DNA of 64,000 nt from Rhodopseudomonas palustris JSC-3b (GCA_000504425.1 KI632513.1:282094-346093), one strand, 5' to 3'. Positions 17,213-29,410 are shown, counted from the first letter of the stretch. Notes: generated from the letters alone by a model not told the origin. Numbers and translations: made by a program.

Positions 17213-17472
17213 CACTTCATGCCCGCGCGTGACGTGGCCAGCCACGTCACAAATGTGTTGCAGGCATAAAGACCTGAATGCTGGGACCAACTCGGCCAGA
17301 GGGCTGGTGTCGAAGGTCCTGGTATAAGGGCTCCTGGTATCATGCGTGGCACTGAACCGCCTGCGGTTGCGGTTCCTGCACACAAACGTGCCGCGCCGGA
17401 TCACCGCACGCTCAGGAACAACCACGGCCGTGCGGCTTTGCCTCCCGATACAATGATGTCGGGAGGACACAC

Positions 17473-17844
17473 GTGGCGCATCCGAGCAAGGCTGACCTTG
17501 ATCGCCATCTGGCACAGCTGCAATACCGATTGTCACCGCGGGCGGCTCGTTTGGTTGGCTGGCTGCGCCGTCCTTCATCACGGCTGCTGCGCATTCCGCT
17601 CGCGATCGCACTGATTGTCGGCGGTGTGTTCAGTTTCTTGCCGGTGCTCGGGCTGTGGATGCTGCCGCTCGGCATGATCCTGATTGCGCAGGATGTCGCA
17701 TGGCTGCGCCGCCCAGTGATCCGCTGTCTGGCTTGGGCTGAACGCAGAATGGCGCGCTGGCAACATCGCCGAACACATGATCGGTCCATCACACATGATC
17801 GGCCGTCGCTGAATCGGCCCATCGCTGAATCGGCCAATCGTTGA
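17473..17844 (+). CDS. Small membrane protein
   Basis: A 123-residue protein starting at GTG 17473. Two closely spaced hydrophobic segments form a hairpin (LRIPLAIALIVGGVFSFLPVL and LWMLPLGMILIAQDVAWL) around residues 39-78, flanked by Arg-rich stretches. This resembles short PGPGW-like membrane proteins. The last 30 residues derive from a 16-bp tandem repeat that runs past the stop. Function unknown. Confidence 0.65.
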   Translation: MAHPSKADLDRHLAQLQYRLSPRAARLVGWLRRPSSRLLRIPLAIALIVGGVFSFLPVLGLWMLPLGMILIAQDVAWLRRPVIRCLAWAERRMARWQHRRTHDRSITHDRPSLNRPIAESANR

Positions 17845-17853
17845 ATCAGCCCG
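17806..17853 (+). repeat. Three 16-bp tandem repeats at a gene end
   Basis: Three adjacent 16-bp units (TCGCTGAATCGGCCCA and two variants) start at 17806, 17822 and 17838, with a partial fourth. They cover the 3' end of the small membrane-protein gene and its stop codon. Because 16 is not a multiple of three, a change in copy number would change the C-terminus. Confidence 0.8.
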
Positions 17854-17982
17854 TCGCTGATCTGTGCAGCGCATTCATGATGTGACTCAAAAGCCAGAAC
17901 TGTCGATCAAATGATCGGTGGCACTGGGCTCTGGTGACAGATTTGTCTTTCGCGAATCAAGCGCGTGATTCAACCTCCTGCT

Positions 17983-18018
17983 CAAGTAGCTGGCCAAGTA
18001 GCTCTGCAAGTAGCTTTG
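17983..18018 (+). repeat. Three 12-bp direct repeats before the ParA-like gene
   Basis: CAAGTAGCT recurs at 17983, 17995 and 18007 with exact 12-bp periodicity, 16 bases before the ATG at 18031. The spacing puts the repeats close to one face per helical turn, as in an operator bound by a ParA-like or partner protein. The repeat is also in an open frame that could extend the protein upstream, so it may just be coding. Confidence 0.7.
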
Positions 18019-18030
18019 GGAGGCCGTGTG

Positions 18031-18711
18031 ATGAACGTCATCGTCTTTGCTTCGCGTAAAGGTGGGTCTGGGAAAAGCACCTTGGCTGCCCATCTGGCCA
18101 CCCAGGCGCACAAGCCGAACCGTCCCTGTCTGCTGATCGATGCCGACCCTCAAGGGTCGCTGGCGTTGTGGCACAAGCTGCGCGATGGCAACGAGCCGCC
18201 GCTCAAGACCGCAACGCGCTCGGTCAACGATCTGATCGCGGCCGCGAAGCGCGATGGCTATCAGTGGGTGTTCATCGATACCCCGCCCAACACCTCCCCG
18301 GTGGTGGAAGACGCGATCCGCGCCGCCACCATGGTGATCATTCCGGCACGTCCTGGCGTGTTCGACGTCAACTCGGTGCAGGAGACCATTCAGTGCTGCC
18401 GCACTGCGCGCAAACCCTATGCGGTGGTGATCAACGGTGCGCCGGCGCGCCGCGACGATGTCGAAAGCCGGATCGTGGCCCTGGCGCGCGAGGAGCTCAG
18501 CAAATTCCGGGCGCCGGTCTGGACCGGGCAGATCACCAACCGCGCCGACCTGGTATTGGCGCTCGGCCATGGCGAAGGCGCCAAGGAATATTCATCGGAG
18601 GGCCGGGCCGCGTCGGAGATCAGCCGGCTGCTCGCCGCGATCGAGCGTTCGATCAAGGCGATCCGCGGCGCTGCCACCAGCAACGGCACCATGCACAAGC
18701 AGGCGGCCTGA
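18031..18711 (+). CDS. ParA/MinD-family ATPase
   Basis: A 226-residue protein starting at ATG 18031 with GGGAGG upstream. It has the deviant Walker A KGGSGKST at 10-17, an Asp-rich DADPQGS at about 44-50 and the FIDTPP motif at about 87-92, all typical of ParA-type ATPases that bind DNA nonspecifically and position cargo. There is no ParB gene beside it, so an orphan function such as positioning of a protein complex is likely. Three 12-bp repeats lie directly upstream. Orphan ParAs of this length are common in Rhizobiales. Confidence 0.88.
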   Translation: MNVIVFASRKGGSGKSTLAAHLATQAHKPNRPCLLIDADPQGSLALWHKLRDGNEPPLKTATRSVNDLIAAAKRDGYQWVFIDTPPNTSPVVEDAIRAATMVIIPARPGVFDVNSVQETIQCCRTARKPYAVVINGAPARRDDVESRIVALAREELSKFRAPVWTGQITNRADLVLALGHGEGAKEYSSEGRAASEISRLLAAIERSIKAIRGAATSNGTMHKQAA

Positions 18712-18926
18712 TCGCCTGCTGATAACGCGCGCAGCCGAACGCTGTCTCCGCTGGGAAGTCAGGCTGCTGGCTGAGGTATGAGTGCGGTGTTGAACCGTGG
18801 CGCACGACGCGCGCCGCGTTTGGCTACGGGCTATCTCGCTTGAGCGATCATCATCCGATCATGGGTCATCAGCCAAGTCGCTGAAATCTGCCCCCTGCTG
18901 ATCGCTGCGCGCCATGACGCACGCAA

Positions 18927-19055
18927 AGAAAAACCGGGTTCAAATGAACCCGGTCAAGGCAGGCCTTGCAGGCCGACACAAATCACCTTCCAAGAAGGAC
19001 CTGATCCGCCGCGCTGCTGGAGGAGGGGGACAATGCGCAGCGCGGAGCCGGTATT
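18927..19055 (-). ncRNA. Predicted sRNA with anti-Shine-Dalgarno loop
   Basis: Read on the minus strand, the region folds strongly. Stem 1 is a perfect 9-bp helix (CCGCGCTGC with GCAGCGCGG, 19037-19045 with 19009-19017) closing a 19-base loop that contains CCCCCTCCTCC, the complement of a ribosome binding site. Two small hairpins follow. The last is a perfect 10-bp hairpin ACCGGGTTCA/TGAACCCGGT followed by five T, an intrinsic terminator. A promoter-like pair, TTGCCG and CATACT 18 bases apart, ends 6 bases before the predicted start. Loops with CCUCCUCC are known in Rhizobiales sRNAs that block translation. The exact ends are estimates. Confidence 0.72.
18929..18954 (-). terminator. Rho-independent terminator of the predicted sRNA
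   Basis: A perfect 10-bp stem (18933-18942 with 18945-18954) has a 2-base loop and is followed on the minus strand by TTTTT. It could also end readthrough from the LysR gene upstream on the same strand. Confidence 0.85.
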
Positions 19056-19060
19056 AGCTT

Positions 19061-19090
19061 AGTATGGACGGCACAGCCGGCCAGCGGCAA
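19061..19090 (-). promoter_or_regulatory. Candidate sigma-70 promoter of the sRNA
   Basis: On the minus strand TTGCCG (19090-19085) and CATACT (19066-19061) are 18 bases apart. The -35 is close to TTGACG and the -10 shares the A, A and T positions of the consensus TATAAT (CATACT). The start would fall near 19055, matching the sRNA fold. Confidence 0.5.
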
Positions 19091-19190
19091 CCCACGCGCA
19101 CTGCATGTCAGTCATGCGCTCAATCAGTCGCCGCAGCGACTGATCCGCCAGGCGGTCGTGCCGCGCTGCTGATCGCGGGCGCGTGCCGCC

Positions 19191-20120
19191 TCAGGACGGC
19201 CAGCGCTGCGCTTTGCTGACCACGAAGTCGCGGAACACTTGGACGCGCGCCACCGACTTCAGCTCCTCCGGATAGACGAAGTAGGTGTCGAGCTGGATCG
19301 AGTCGGATTCGCCGAACAGCTGCACCAGCTTGTTGTTCTCTTCGACCAGATAATCGGGCAGCGCGGCGATGCCGAGCCCCTGCTGGCAGGCGCGGATCAC
19401 GCCAAGGATGTTGTTGACCTTGAAATAGGGCTCGCGCGGTCCGGCGCCGTTGCGGCCGGCATCGATCAGCCAATTGCGGTTCTGCAGATGCGGCGGCACA
19501 TGGGTGTCGCCGAGCACGATCAGGCGATGATGATCAAGTTCCTCGAGCGTACGCGGCGTGCCGAAATGCTTGATGTATTCCGGCGAGCAATAGGCATGGA
19601 AGCCGATCGAGAACAGCTTGCGCTGGATCAGGTCCGGCTGGGTCGGCTTGCGGGTGCGGATCGCGACGTCCGCTTCGCGCATCGACAGGTCGAGTTCTTC
19701 GTCGGTGACGATCAGCGAGATGCGGATTTCCGGATAGAGCGTGGTGAATTCGCCAAGCCGCGGCACCAGCCAATGAATGCCAAGCCCCGGCGTGGTGGTG
19801 ACCTTGAGGTCGCCACTCGGCCGTTCGCGGCTGTCGGTCAGCTTGGCGCGCGCCGCCTGCAGCTGCATGAACACGTCATGCGCGGTGCGGAATAAGAGGT
19901 CGCCCTGTTCCGTCAGGATCAGGCCGCGGGCATGGCGATGAAACAGCGAGACTGACAGCTCCTGTTCCAGCGCGCTCACCTGGCGCGACACCGCCGATTG
20001 CGACAGTCCGAGCTGTTCACCAGCATGGGTGAAGCTGCCGGCTTCCGCCGCCGCATGGAAAACCTTCAGCTTGTCCCAGTCCATATCGGAAAATCCGTCG
20101 CGAGATCTGGCCATCGTCAT
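19191..20120 (-). CDS. LysR-family transcriptional regulator
   Basis: A 309-residue LysR regulator. The N-terminal winged helix-turn-helix reads FHAAAEAGSFTHAGEQLGLSQ and then SAVSRQVSALEQEL, and the LysR substrate-binding domain covers about residues 100-300. The first ATG overlaps the stop of trxB (ATGA), so it is coupled to trxB; a second ATG lies six bases on. The pairing with thioredoxin reductase suggests it is co-expressed with it. The effector ligand cannot be told from sequence. The gene is followed by the sRNA on the same strand. Confidence 0.92.
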   Translation of the reverse strand: MTMARSRDGFSDMDWDKLKVFHAAAEAGSFTHAGEQLGLSQSAVSRQVSALEQELSVSLFHRHARGLILTEQGDLLFRTAHDVFMQLQAARAKLTDSRERPSGDLKVTTTPGLGIHWLVPRLGEFTTLYPEIRISLIVTDEELDLSMREADVAIRTRKPTQPDLIQRKLFSIGFHAYCSPEYIKHFGTPRTLEELDHHRLIVLGDTHVPPHLQNRNWLIDAGRNGAGPREPYFKVNNILGVIRACQQGLGIAALPDYLVEENNKLVQLFGESDSIQLDTYFVYPEELKSVARVQVFRDFVVSKAQRWPS

Positions 20121-21082
20121 TCCGCCGCGACTCGTTCGGAACTTTGCGCGGCCAGGAAACGTTCGACTTCGAGTGCGGCCATACAGCCCATGCCGGCGGC
20201 GGTGACAGCCTGCCGATAGGTTTCGTCGGCGACGTCACCGGCGGCAAACAGGCCGGGCACCGAGGTCGCAGTGGAGTTGGGCGCCACTTCGACATAGCCG
20301 GATGGCTTGAGCTTGACCTTGCCCTTCACCAATTCGGTCGCTGGCGCATGACCGATCGCGATGAACACGCCGTCGGCCGGCAACTCCGTCACCGCGCCGC
20401 TGTTGACGTCGCGGATTTTAAGGTGCGTGACCTTGTTCGGGTTAGCGGTGCCGCCGATCTCATCGACCGCATGGTTCCAGATCACCTTGATCTTGGGATG
20501 CTTGAACAGCCGGTCCTGCAGGATGCGTTCGGCGCGGAAATGATCGCGGCGATGCACCACCGTCACTTGAGTGGCAAAATTGGTCAGAAACAGCGCTTCT
20601 TCGACCGCGCTGTTGCCGCCGCCGACCACCACGACTTCCTTGCCGCGATAGAAGAAGCCGTCACAGGTCGCGCAGGCCGACACGCCAAAGCCCTTGAACG
20701 TTTCTTCCGAGGGCAGGCCGAGCCAGCGCGCCTGGGCGCCGGTGGCGAGAATCACGGTGTCGGCGAGATAGACCTCGCCGCTGTCGCAGGTCAGGCGGAA
20801 CGGCCGCCGGCTGACATCAAGATCAGTGACAAGATCGGTGACGATCTTGGCGCCGACATGGAGAGCCTGCTTCTCCATCTGTTCCATCAGCCAGGGGCCC
20901 TGGATCGGCTCGGCAAAGCCGGGATAGTTCTCGACCTCGGTGGTGATGGTCAGTTGCCCGCCAGGCTGCATGCCCTGGATGAGGATCGGTTCGAGCATGG
21001 CGCGCGCAGCATAGATCGCCGCGGTATAGCCAGCCGGTCCTGATCCGATGATGACGACTTTCGTCTGAACCGGATTAGCCAT
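20117..21082 (-). CDS. trxB: Thioredoxin-disulfide reductase
   Basis: A 321-residue flavoprotein that passes electrons from NADPH through FAD to thioredoxin. Visible motifs are the FAD-binding GSGPAGYTAAIYAARA near the N-terminus, the redox-active CATC at about 144-147, the NADPH-binding GGGNSAVEEALFL, and the second FAD motif GLFAAGDVAD near the C-terminus. The length is normal for bacterial TrxB. It overlaps the LysR gene by four bases and is probably its upstream operon partner. Confidence 0.97.
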   Translation of the reverse strand: MANPVQTKVVIIGSGPAGYTAAIYAARAMLEPILIQGMQPGGQLTITTEVENYPGFAEPIQGPWLMEQMEKQALHVGAKIVTDLVTDLDVSRRPFRLTCDSGEVYLADTVILATGAQARWLGLPSEETFKGFGVSACATCDGFFYRGKEVVVVGGGNSAVEEALFLTNFATQVTVVHRRDHFRAERILQDRLFKHPKIKVIWNHAVDEIGGTANPNKVTHLKIRDVNSGAVTELPADGVFIAIGHAPATELVKGKVKLKPSGYVEVAPNSTATSVPGLFAAGDVADETYRQAVTAAGMGCMAALEVERFLAAQSSERVAAE

Positions 21083-21316
21083 AGGTCGATGATCGCTTCC
21101 TGCAGGAACGGTGGATGCGGCTGAGGTGCAAGCATCGCGTTCAGCCCGAAATGTAGGTCATCTGGTAAGCTATGCAAGATTTGCAATCCATCCCGGCAAA
21201 TTTTCCCCTAACTTTGGTTCCTGTGCACGGTTTGCGAAATAAAATTACGCACGCGCCACAACTGCGCTACAAGGGTCCGATTTGCTTTCGATGGGCTGCG
21301 ACGGGACAGCGCGCGC

Positions 21317-21796
21317 GTGACCAAGAATCTTGATGATATTGACCTGAAGATTCTCAGTGAAATTCAGGCCGACGGCCGGATCACCAATGTCGAGTTGGCC
21401 AAACGAGTCGGAATTTCGCCGCCGCCCTGTCTGCGACGGGTGCGGACCCTGGAAGAAGAAGGTTACATCCAAGGCTATCGCGGCCTGCTTGATCCCGGAC
21501 GGCTCGGTTTCGACGTCACGGTGTTTGCCTCGGTGCATCTCTCCAGTCAGGCCGAGGCCGATCTGCGCGGCTTTGAGGAATTCGTCCGCAACGAGCCGCT
21601 GGTCCGGGAATGCTGGATGCTCTCCGGCGAAGTCGATTTCATTCTGAAATGCGTGGCGCCGGATATGGCGACCTTTCAGCACTTCGTGGCCCATCTCACC
21701 GCGGCGCCGCATGTCCGCAACGTCCGCACCTCGCTGGTGCTGCGCAATTCCAAATATGATGCCGCGGTGCCGTTGGAATTGAAGGGCGAGGACTGA
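21317..21796 (+). CDS. Lrp/AsnC-family regulator
   Basis: A 159-residue regulator. The N-terminal helix-turn-helix reads NVELAKRVGISPPPCLRRVRTLEEEGYI, and the C-terminal AsnC ligand-binding domain (RAM) follows from about residue 65, with the usual pattern VRECWMLSGEVDFIL. Such proteins respond to amino acids and bind DNA as octamers. It is divergent from trxB (234 bases between). The sequence is near the group often called Lrp in Bradyrhizobium, but I would not assign a specific regulon. Confidence 0.93.
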   Translation: MTKNLDDIDLKILSEIQADGRITNVELAKRVGISPPPCLRRVRTLEEEGYIQGYRGLLDPGRLGFDVTVFASVHLSSQAEADLRGFEEFVRNEPLVRECWMLSGEVDFILKCVAPDMATFQHFVAHLTAAPHVRNVRTSLVLRNSKYDAAVPLELKGED

Positions 21797-21909
21797 GCGG
21801 CCGCCCCAATGCCGCGCAATCTGCACGCGGCGTTCGCAGGCAGAACAGGCGGAACATCTTCAATCAGAACGCCCGAGAAAGCGGCCGCAGCCAGAGTGCC
21901 CGCAAAATG

Positions 21910-21938
21910 AAAAAGGCCGCAATCGCTGCGGCCTTTTT
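21910..21938. terminator. Bidirectional intrinsic terminator
   Basis: The palindrome AAAAAGGCCGCA-ATCGC-TGCGGCCTTTTT lies between the convergent Lrp gene and greA. Stem and U-tract are good in both directions, so it serves both genes. Confidence 0.9.
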
Positions 21939-21970
21939 GCATTGTGTCGTGGTGGTGGAGGCGTCGCCGC

Positions 21971-22444
21971 TCAGATCCACTCGACCTTGGTGATCTCGTA
22001 GGCCTTGGCACCGCCCGGCGCCATCACTTCCACCGAAGCGCCGGTCTTCTTGCCGATCAGGGCGCGCGCCAGCGGCGAGGTGATCGAGATCCGGCCCTTC
22101 TTGGCGTCGGCTTCCGGTTCGCCGACGATCTGCCAGACCGCCTTCTTCTCGGTGTCTTCATCGATCAGCGTCACGGTGGCGCCGAACTTGATGGTGTCGC
22201 CGGACAGCTTGGAAATGTCGATCACGTCAGCGCGCGCCAGCTTGTCCTCAAGCTCGGCGATCCGACCCTCGTTGTGCGACTGCTCTTCCTTGGCCGCGTG
22301 GTATTCGGCGTTTTCGGACAGGTCGCCATGAGACCGCGCCTCGGCGATATGCTCGATGATGCGCGGACGATCCACGGATTGACGCTGCTTCAACTCCTGC
22401 TGAAGTGCGGCGTATCCGCTCGCGGTCATCGGTACCTTTTCCAT
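21971..22444 (-). CDS. greA: Transcription elongation factor GreA
   Basis: A 157-residue GreA. The N-terminal coiled coil has the typical start [19 protein letters not shown] and the acidic tip region [15 protein letters not shown], which inserts into the RNA polymerase secondary channel and promotes cleavage of backtracked RNA. The C-terminal FKBP-like domain follows ([26 protein letters not shown]). The length is standard. It lies about 200 bases downstream of carB in the same direction. Confidence 0.97.
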   Translation of the reverse strand: MEKVPMTASGYAALQQELKQRQSVDRPRIIEHIAEARSHGDLSENAEYHAAKEEQSHNEGRIAELEDKLARADVIDISKLSGDTIKFGATVTLIDEDTEKKAVWQIVGEPEADAKKGRISITSPLARALIGKKTGASVEVMAPGGAKAYEITKVEWI

Positions 22445-22652
22445 ATCGATCTTCGTCCTTCAACGTGGTCGTCACGTGGTCACGTGATGTGGCCCACACG
22501 AAACGGTTATCAAGTCAGTTAGAGTCGCCTGTGCCGCCGATCGCGGCTGAAGCAGAAACATCTCCGCGCATTACGAGTTCCTGGTCGTCGGCCGTTCGCG
22601 CGGCGACCAATGTTCTCGCCGGGCCCCACCGTTAAGGTGTCCCGGAATCTGC

Positions 22653-25982
<3,330 letters not shown>

Positions 25983-26196
25983 ACGGTCTCGCTGGTGCGG
26001 CGGGCGGAAATCCGGGCACAAAAAAAGGGCGCGCAGCGGCGCGTCCCTTGACTGTCAGGCGCCAGGCTCACCTTGCGCGCCGGGCCTGTCTTTAGACCAG
26101 ATTGCGCAGCCGGGGAAGGGCCTTAGCAGCGCATCAACCGCAAATGAGCGTTGCGGCGCCGCAGACGGCGGCAAGACGGGGAGCTGCAAGGCAGCT

Positions 26197-26271
26197 TGGA
26201 GGCCCGGCCTGGACTTGAACCAGGAAAAGGAGCGTTGCACCGCTCCTGCGTTAATCTTCCGCCACCGGGCC
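26197..26271 (-). tRNA. Aberrant cysteine-type tRNA
   Basis: The minus strand from 26271 gives a 75-base cloverleaf. It has a perfect 7-bp acceptor (GGCCCGG with CCGGGCC), U73 and an encoded CCA, both as in tRNA-Cys. The T-arm is CCTGG-TTCAAGT-CCAGG. The anticodon arm has the GCA triplet of cysteine in GGTGCAAC. Two parts are odd. The anticodon stem can extend to 7 bp (AGGAGCG/CGCTCCT), leaving a 6-base loop, or be 5 bp with an 8-base loop; the normal 7-base loop does not form. The D-arm is 3 bp with loop GAAGATTAA, without the GG that docks to the T-loop. It may be a specialised tRNA or a decayed gene. Confidence 0.7.
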
Positions 26272-26621
26272 GGGAACATCTATGACTCTTTGTCGCAGCA
26301 AGTTCCATGGTGCTGTTTCAGTAACCCTAATTCTGCTGCTTTGGTCGAAGGTTAGGGGTGGGTGGCCGGTATCTCGCTGGGTGGGAACGGTGCGAGTGCC
26401 GTGCAGTTGCAGCTTGTCATGCTGCACGCAGCGCTGGTGAACGCGAATCGACCGGCAAGCGTCCGCCGCCACGGCGCTGTGATCGGGGTGCTGCAACAAT
26501 CGCGGCGCCGCTGCGTATCTGGCTGCACCAGCGGCCATGAGCCGCATCCATTGGTCCGCACCAAGGCACCGCTCGCCAGCACGGGCGTCGCGGCCAGGGG
26601 CGACCGCAGCGGAGATCAGCC

Positions 26622-27335
26622 ATGACCCAAGCTCTGTTCCGATTGGCCTGTGGTGCCGCCGCCGCGGCGTTGGCGCTTTGGCTGTGGCCGATGCCCGCGT
26701 TGCGCGCCGCCGAGCAGGCGGTGGTGCTGCCGGCGCCGGCCCTTGATCCGCCGGCCCCCGCCGGATTGCAGACCGCGGTGCTGGCCGGCGGCTGCTTCTG
26801 GGGCGTGCAAGGCGTGTTCCAGCACACCGCGGGCGTAGTCTCGGCTGTGTCCGGTTATGCCGGCGGCAGCGCGAGTACCGCCAACTACACCGCGGTCACC
26901 ACCGGAACCAGCGGCCATGCCGAAGCGGTCAAGGTCACCTATGATCCGCAGCGCATCAGCTATGGCCGGCTGCTGCAAATCTTCTTCTCGGTGGTGCACG
27001 ATCCGACCGAAATCGACCGCCAGGGGCCCGATGTCGGCCCGCAATATCGATCGGCGATCTTCACCACCAGCGAAACGCAGCAGGCCGTCGCCAAGGCCTA
27101 TATCGCGCAGCTCACCGCCGCAAAAGCGTATGACAAGCCGATCGTCACCACGGTGGCGTCACTGCCCGGCTTTTTTGTCGCCGAGGACTATCACCAAAAC
27201 TACCTGACATTGCACCCGCGGCAGCCCTATATTGTCTTCAATGATCTGCCGAAGATCGCCAACCTGAAGGAGCTGTTTGCTGAAAACTATCTCGACAAGC
27301 CGACCTTGGTGAGCCGCGATCAGATGGCGCACTAA
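26622..27335 (+). CDS. msrA: Periplasmic peptide-methionine (S)-S-oxide reductase
   Basis: A 237-residue MsrA with an N-terminal signal peptide (ALFRLACGAAAAALALWLW to about residue 28), so it is likely exported. The catalytic GGCFWG motif is at about residues 55-60, followed by the family pattern VSGYAGG and the Tyr/Glu segment VGPQYRSAI. It reduces methionine S-sulfoxides with thioredoxin or a similar donor. It is followed by msrB 65 bases later on the same strand. The cytoplasmic form normally lacks the leader, so this pair may protect envelope proteins. Confidence 0.95.
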   Translation: MTQALFRLACGAAAAALALWLWPMPALRAAEQAVVLPAPALDPPAPAGLQTAVLAGGCFWGVQGVFQHTAGVVSAVSGYAGGSASTANYTAVTTGTSGHAEAVKVTYDPQRISYGRLLQIFFSVVHDPTEIDRQGPDVGPQYRSAIFTTSETQQAVAKAYIAQLTAAKAYDKPIVTTVASLPGFFVAEDYHQNYLTLHPRQPYIVFNDLPKIANLKELFAENYLDKPTLVSRDQMAH

Positions 27336-27400
27336 TGAGCCGATGATCGGGTGACCCGACGATGCGCGAGACAGGGCTGAGCAACAGTCACGGAGGAAAC

Positions 27401-27814
27401 ATGTCCGACGCCTCGGAAGCGACTGGCAAAGTCGTGAAGACCGACAGCGAGTGGCGCAAGGAACTGACGCCGCTGCAATTTGCGATCTTGCGCGAGAAGG
27501 CCACCGAGCGGCCTTATTCCGGCGAGTATGAGCACGAAACCGCGCGCGGCACGTATGTCTGTGCCGGCTGCGGGCAGCCGTTGTTCGAGTCCGATACCAA
27601 GTTCAATTCCGGCTGCGGCTGGCCGAGCTTCACCGCGCCGGTCGATGGCGGCCGGATCGACGAACAGCGCGACCTCAGCCACGGCATGATCCGCACCGAA
27701 GTGCTGTGCTCGCGCTGCAGCGGCCATCTCGGCCATGTGTTCGACGACGGGCCAGGCCCGACCGGACTGCGCTACTGCATCAATTCCGCGGCGCTGAAGC
27801 TGCACAAAAAGTAA
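27401..27814 (+). CDS. msrB: Peptide-methionine (R)-S-oxide reductase
   Basis: A 137-residue MsrB starting at ATG 27401 behind GGAGG; an upstream ATG at 27362 is less likely. Two CxxC pairs bind zinc (YVCAGCGQ and VLCSRCSG). The catalytic Cys is in [11 protein letters not shown] near the end, and [10 protein letters not shown] is the substrate-side motif. It reduces methionine R-sulfoxides, completing the repair with msrA. No leader is visible, so it acts in the cytoplasm unless it is exported by another route. Confidence 0.97.
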   Translation: MSDASEATGKVVKTDSEWRKELTPLQFAILREKATERPYSGEYEHETARGTYVCAGCGQPLFESDTKFNSGCGWPSFTAPVDGGRIDEQRDLSHGMIRTEVLCSRCSGHLGHVFDDGPGPTGLRYCINSAALKLHKK

Positions 27815-27885
27815 TTCGGTTGCGGAGTGACGCGGTGCGCGGAGCTTCACGGGGAAGCATTTGACTTCGTGGGCCAGCTTCTCGC

Positions 27886-29410
27886 CGTCATTGCGAGGAG
27901 CGCAGCGACGAAGCAATCCACACTCAGCGCGCGGCGCTGGATTGCTTCGCTTCGCTCGCAATGACGAGGAGGAGAGGGTGCGCCTTGATGGCATGACGAG
28001 CTGGGCCGGAATGACGAGGGGGGATTGATCCGGCGCTCCTAAGCGGTTCCCCGCGCGCAACGCCATTTGCCACCGCTCATGCCTTTGCCACGTCATTGCG
28101 AGGAGCGCAGCGACGAAGCAATCCACACTCAGCGCGCGGCGCTGGATTGCTTCGCTTCGCTCGCAATGACGGGGTGGAGAGGTCGTGCCTTGCCTGGCAT
28201 GATGAGCTGGGCCGGCATGACGCGGAGGATTGGTCGCGGTCCTAAGTGGTTTCCCCTCGCACCGCCATTTGCCACCGCTCATGCCTTTGCCACGTCATTG
28301 CGAGGAGCGCAGCGACGAAGCAATCCACACTCAGCGCGCGGCGCTGGATTGCTTCGCTGCGCTCGCAATGACGAGGAGGAGAGGGCGCGCCTTGATGGCA
28401 TGACGAGCTGGGCCGGAATGACGAGGTGGGATTGGTCCGGCGCTCCTAAGCGGTTCCCCGCGCGCAACGCCATTTGCCACCGCTCATGCCTTTGCCACGT
28501 CATTGCGAGGAGCGCAGCGACGAAGCAATCCACACTCAGCGCGCGGCGCTGGATTGCTTCGCTGCGCTCGCAATGACGAGGAGGAGAGGGCGCGCCTTGA
28601 TGGCATGACGAGCTGGGCCGGAATGACGAGGTGGGATTGGTCCGGCGCTCCTAAGCGGTCCCTCCGTCGCAACGCCAATTGCCACTGCTCATGCCTTTGC
28701 CACGTCATTGCGAGGAGCGCAGCGACGAAGCAATCCAGGTGAAGCTATCCAGCGTGCTCAGTTCTGGATTGCTTCGCTGCGCTCGCAATGACGGGGTGGA
28801 GAGGTCGCGCCCTGCCCGGCATGTAGAGCTGGGTCGGCATGAGCGGAGGATTGGCAGCGCTCCTAAGCGGTCCCTCCGTCGCAACGCCAGTTGCGTCTGT
28901 TCGTGCCCTAGCCACGTCATTGCGAGGAGCGCAGCGACGAAGCAATCCACACTCAGCGCGCGGCGCTGGATTGCTTCGCTTCGCTCGCAATGACGGGGTG
29001 GAGAGGTCGTGCCTTGCCTGGCATGATGAGCTGGGCCGGCATGACGCGGAGGATTGGTCGCGGTCCTAAGTGGTTTCCCCTCGCACCGCCATTTGCCACC
29101 GCTCATGCCTTTGCCACGTCATTGCGAGGAGCGCAGCGACGAAGCAATCCACACTCAGCGCGCGGCGCTGGATTGCTTCGCTGCGCTCGCAATGACGAGG
29201 AGGAGAGGGCGCGCCTTGATGGCATGACGAGCTGGACCGGAATGACGAGGTGGGATTGGCAGCGCTTCTAAGCGGATTCCCCGTCGCAACGCCAATTGCC
29301 ACTACTCCTGCCTTTGCCACGTCATTGCGAGGAGCGCAGCGACGAAGCAATCCAGGTGAAGCTATACGGCGTGCTCAGTTCTGGATTGCTTCGCTGCGCT
29401 CGCAATGACG
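27886..29410. repeat. Array of eight palindromic repeats, about 203-bp spacing
   Basis: Eight near-identical 81-91 bp palindromes begin with CGTCATTGCGAGGAGCGCAG and end with CGCTCGCAATGACG. They start at 27886, 28091, 28293, 28498, 28703, 28915, 29117 and 29320. Intervals are 202-212 bp, and the spacers between them are themselves similar, so the unit of amplification is about 203 bp. Copies 5 and 8 carry a different 91-bp loop (GTGAAGCTAT). The arms are those of a REP-type element common in Bradyrhizobium and Rhodopseudomonas. Frames through the array are artefacts. Confidence 0.95.

Noticed and set aside
27886..29410. CRISPR array
   Set aside because: Repeats are 81-91 bp palindromes, spacers are similar to each other and about 120 bp, and no cas genes are near.
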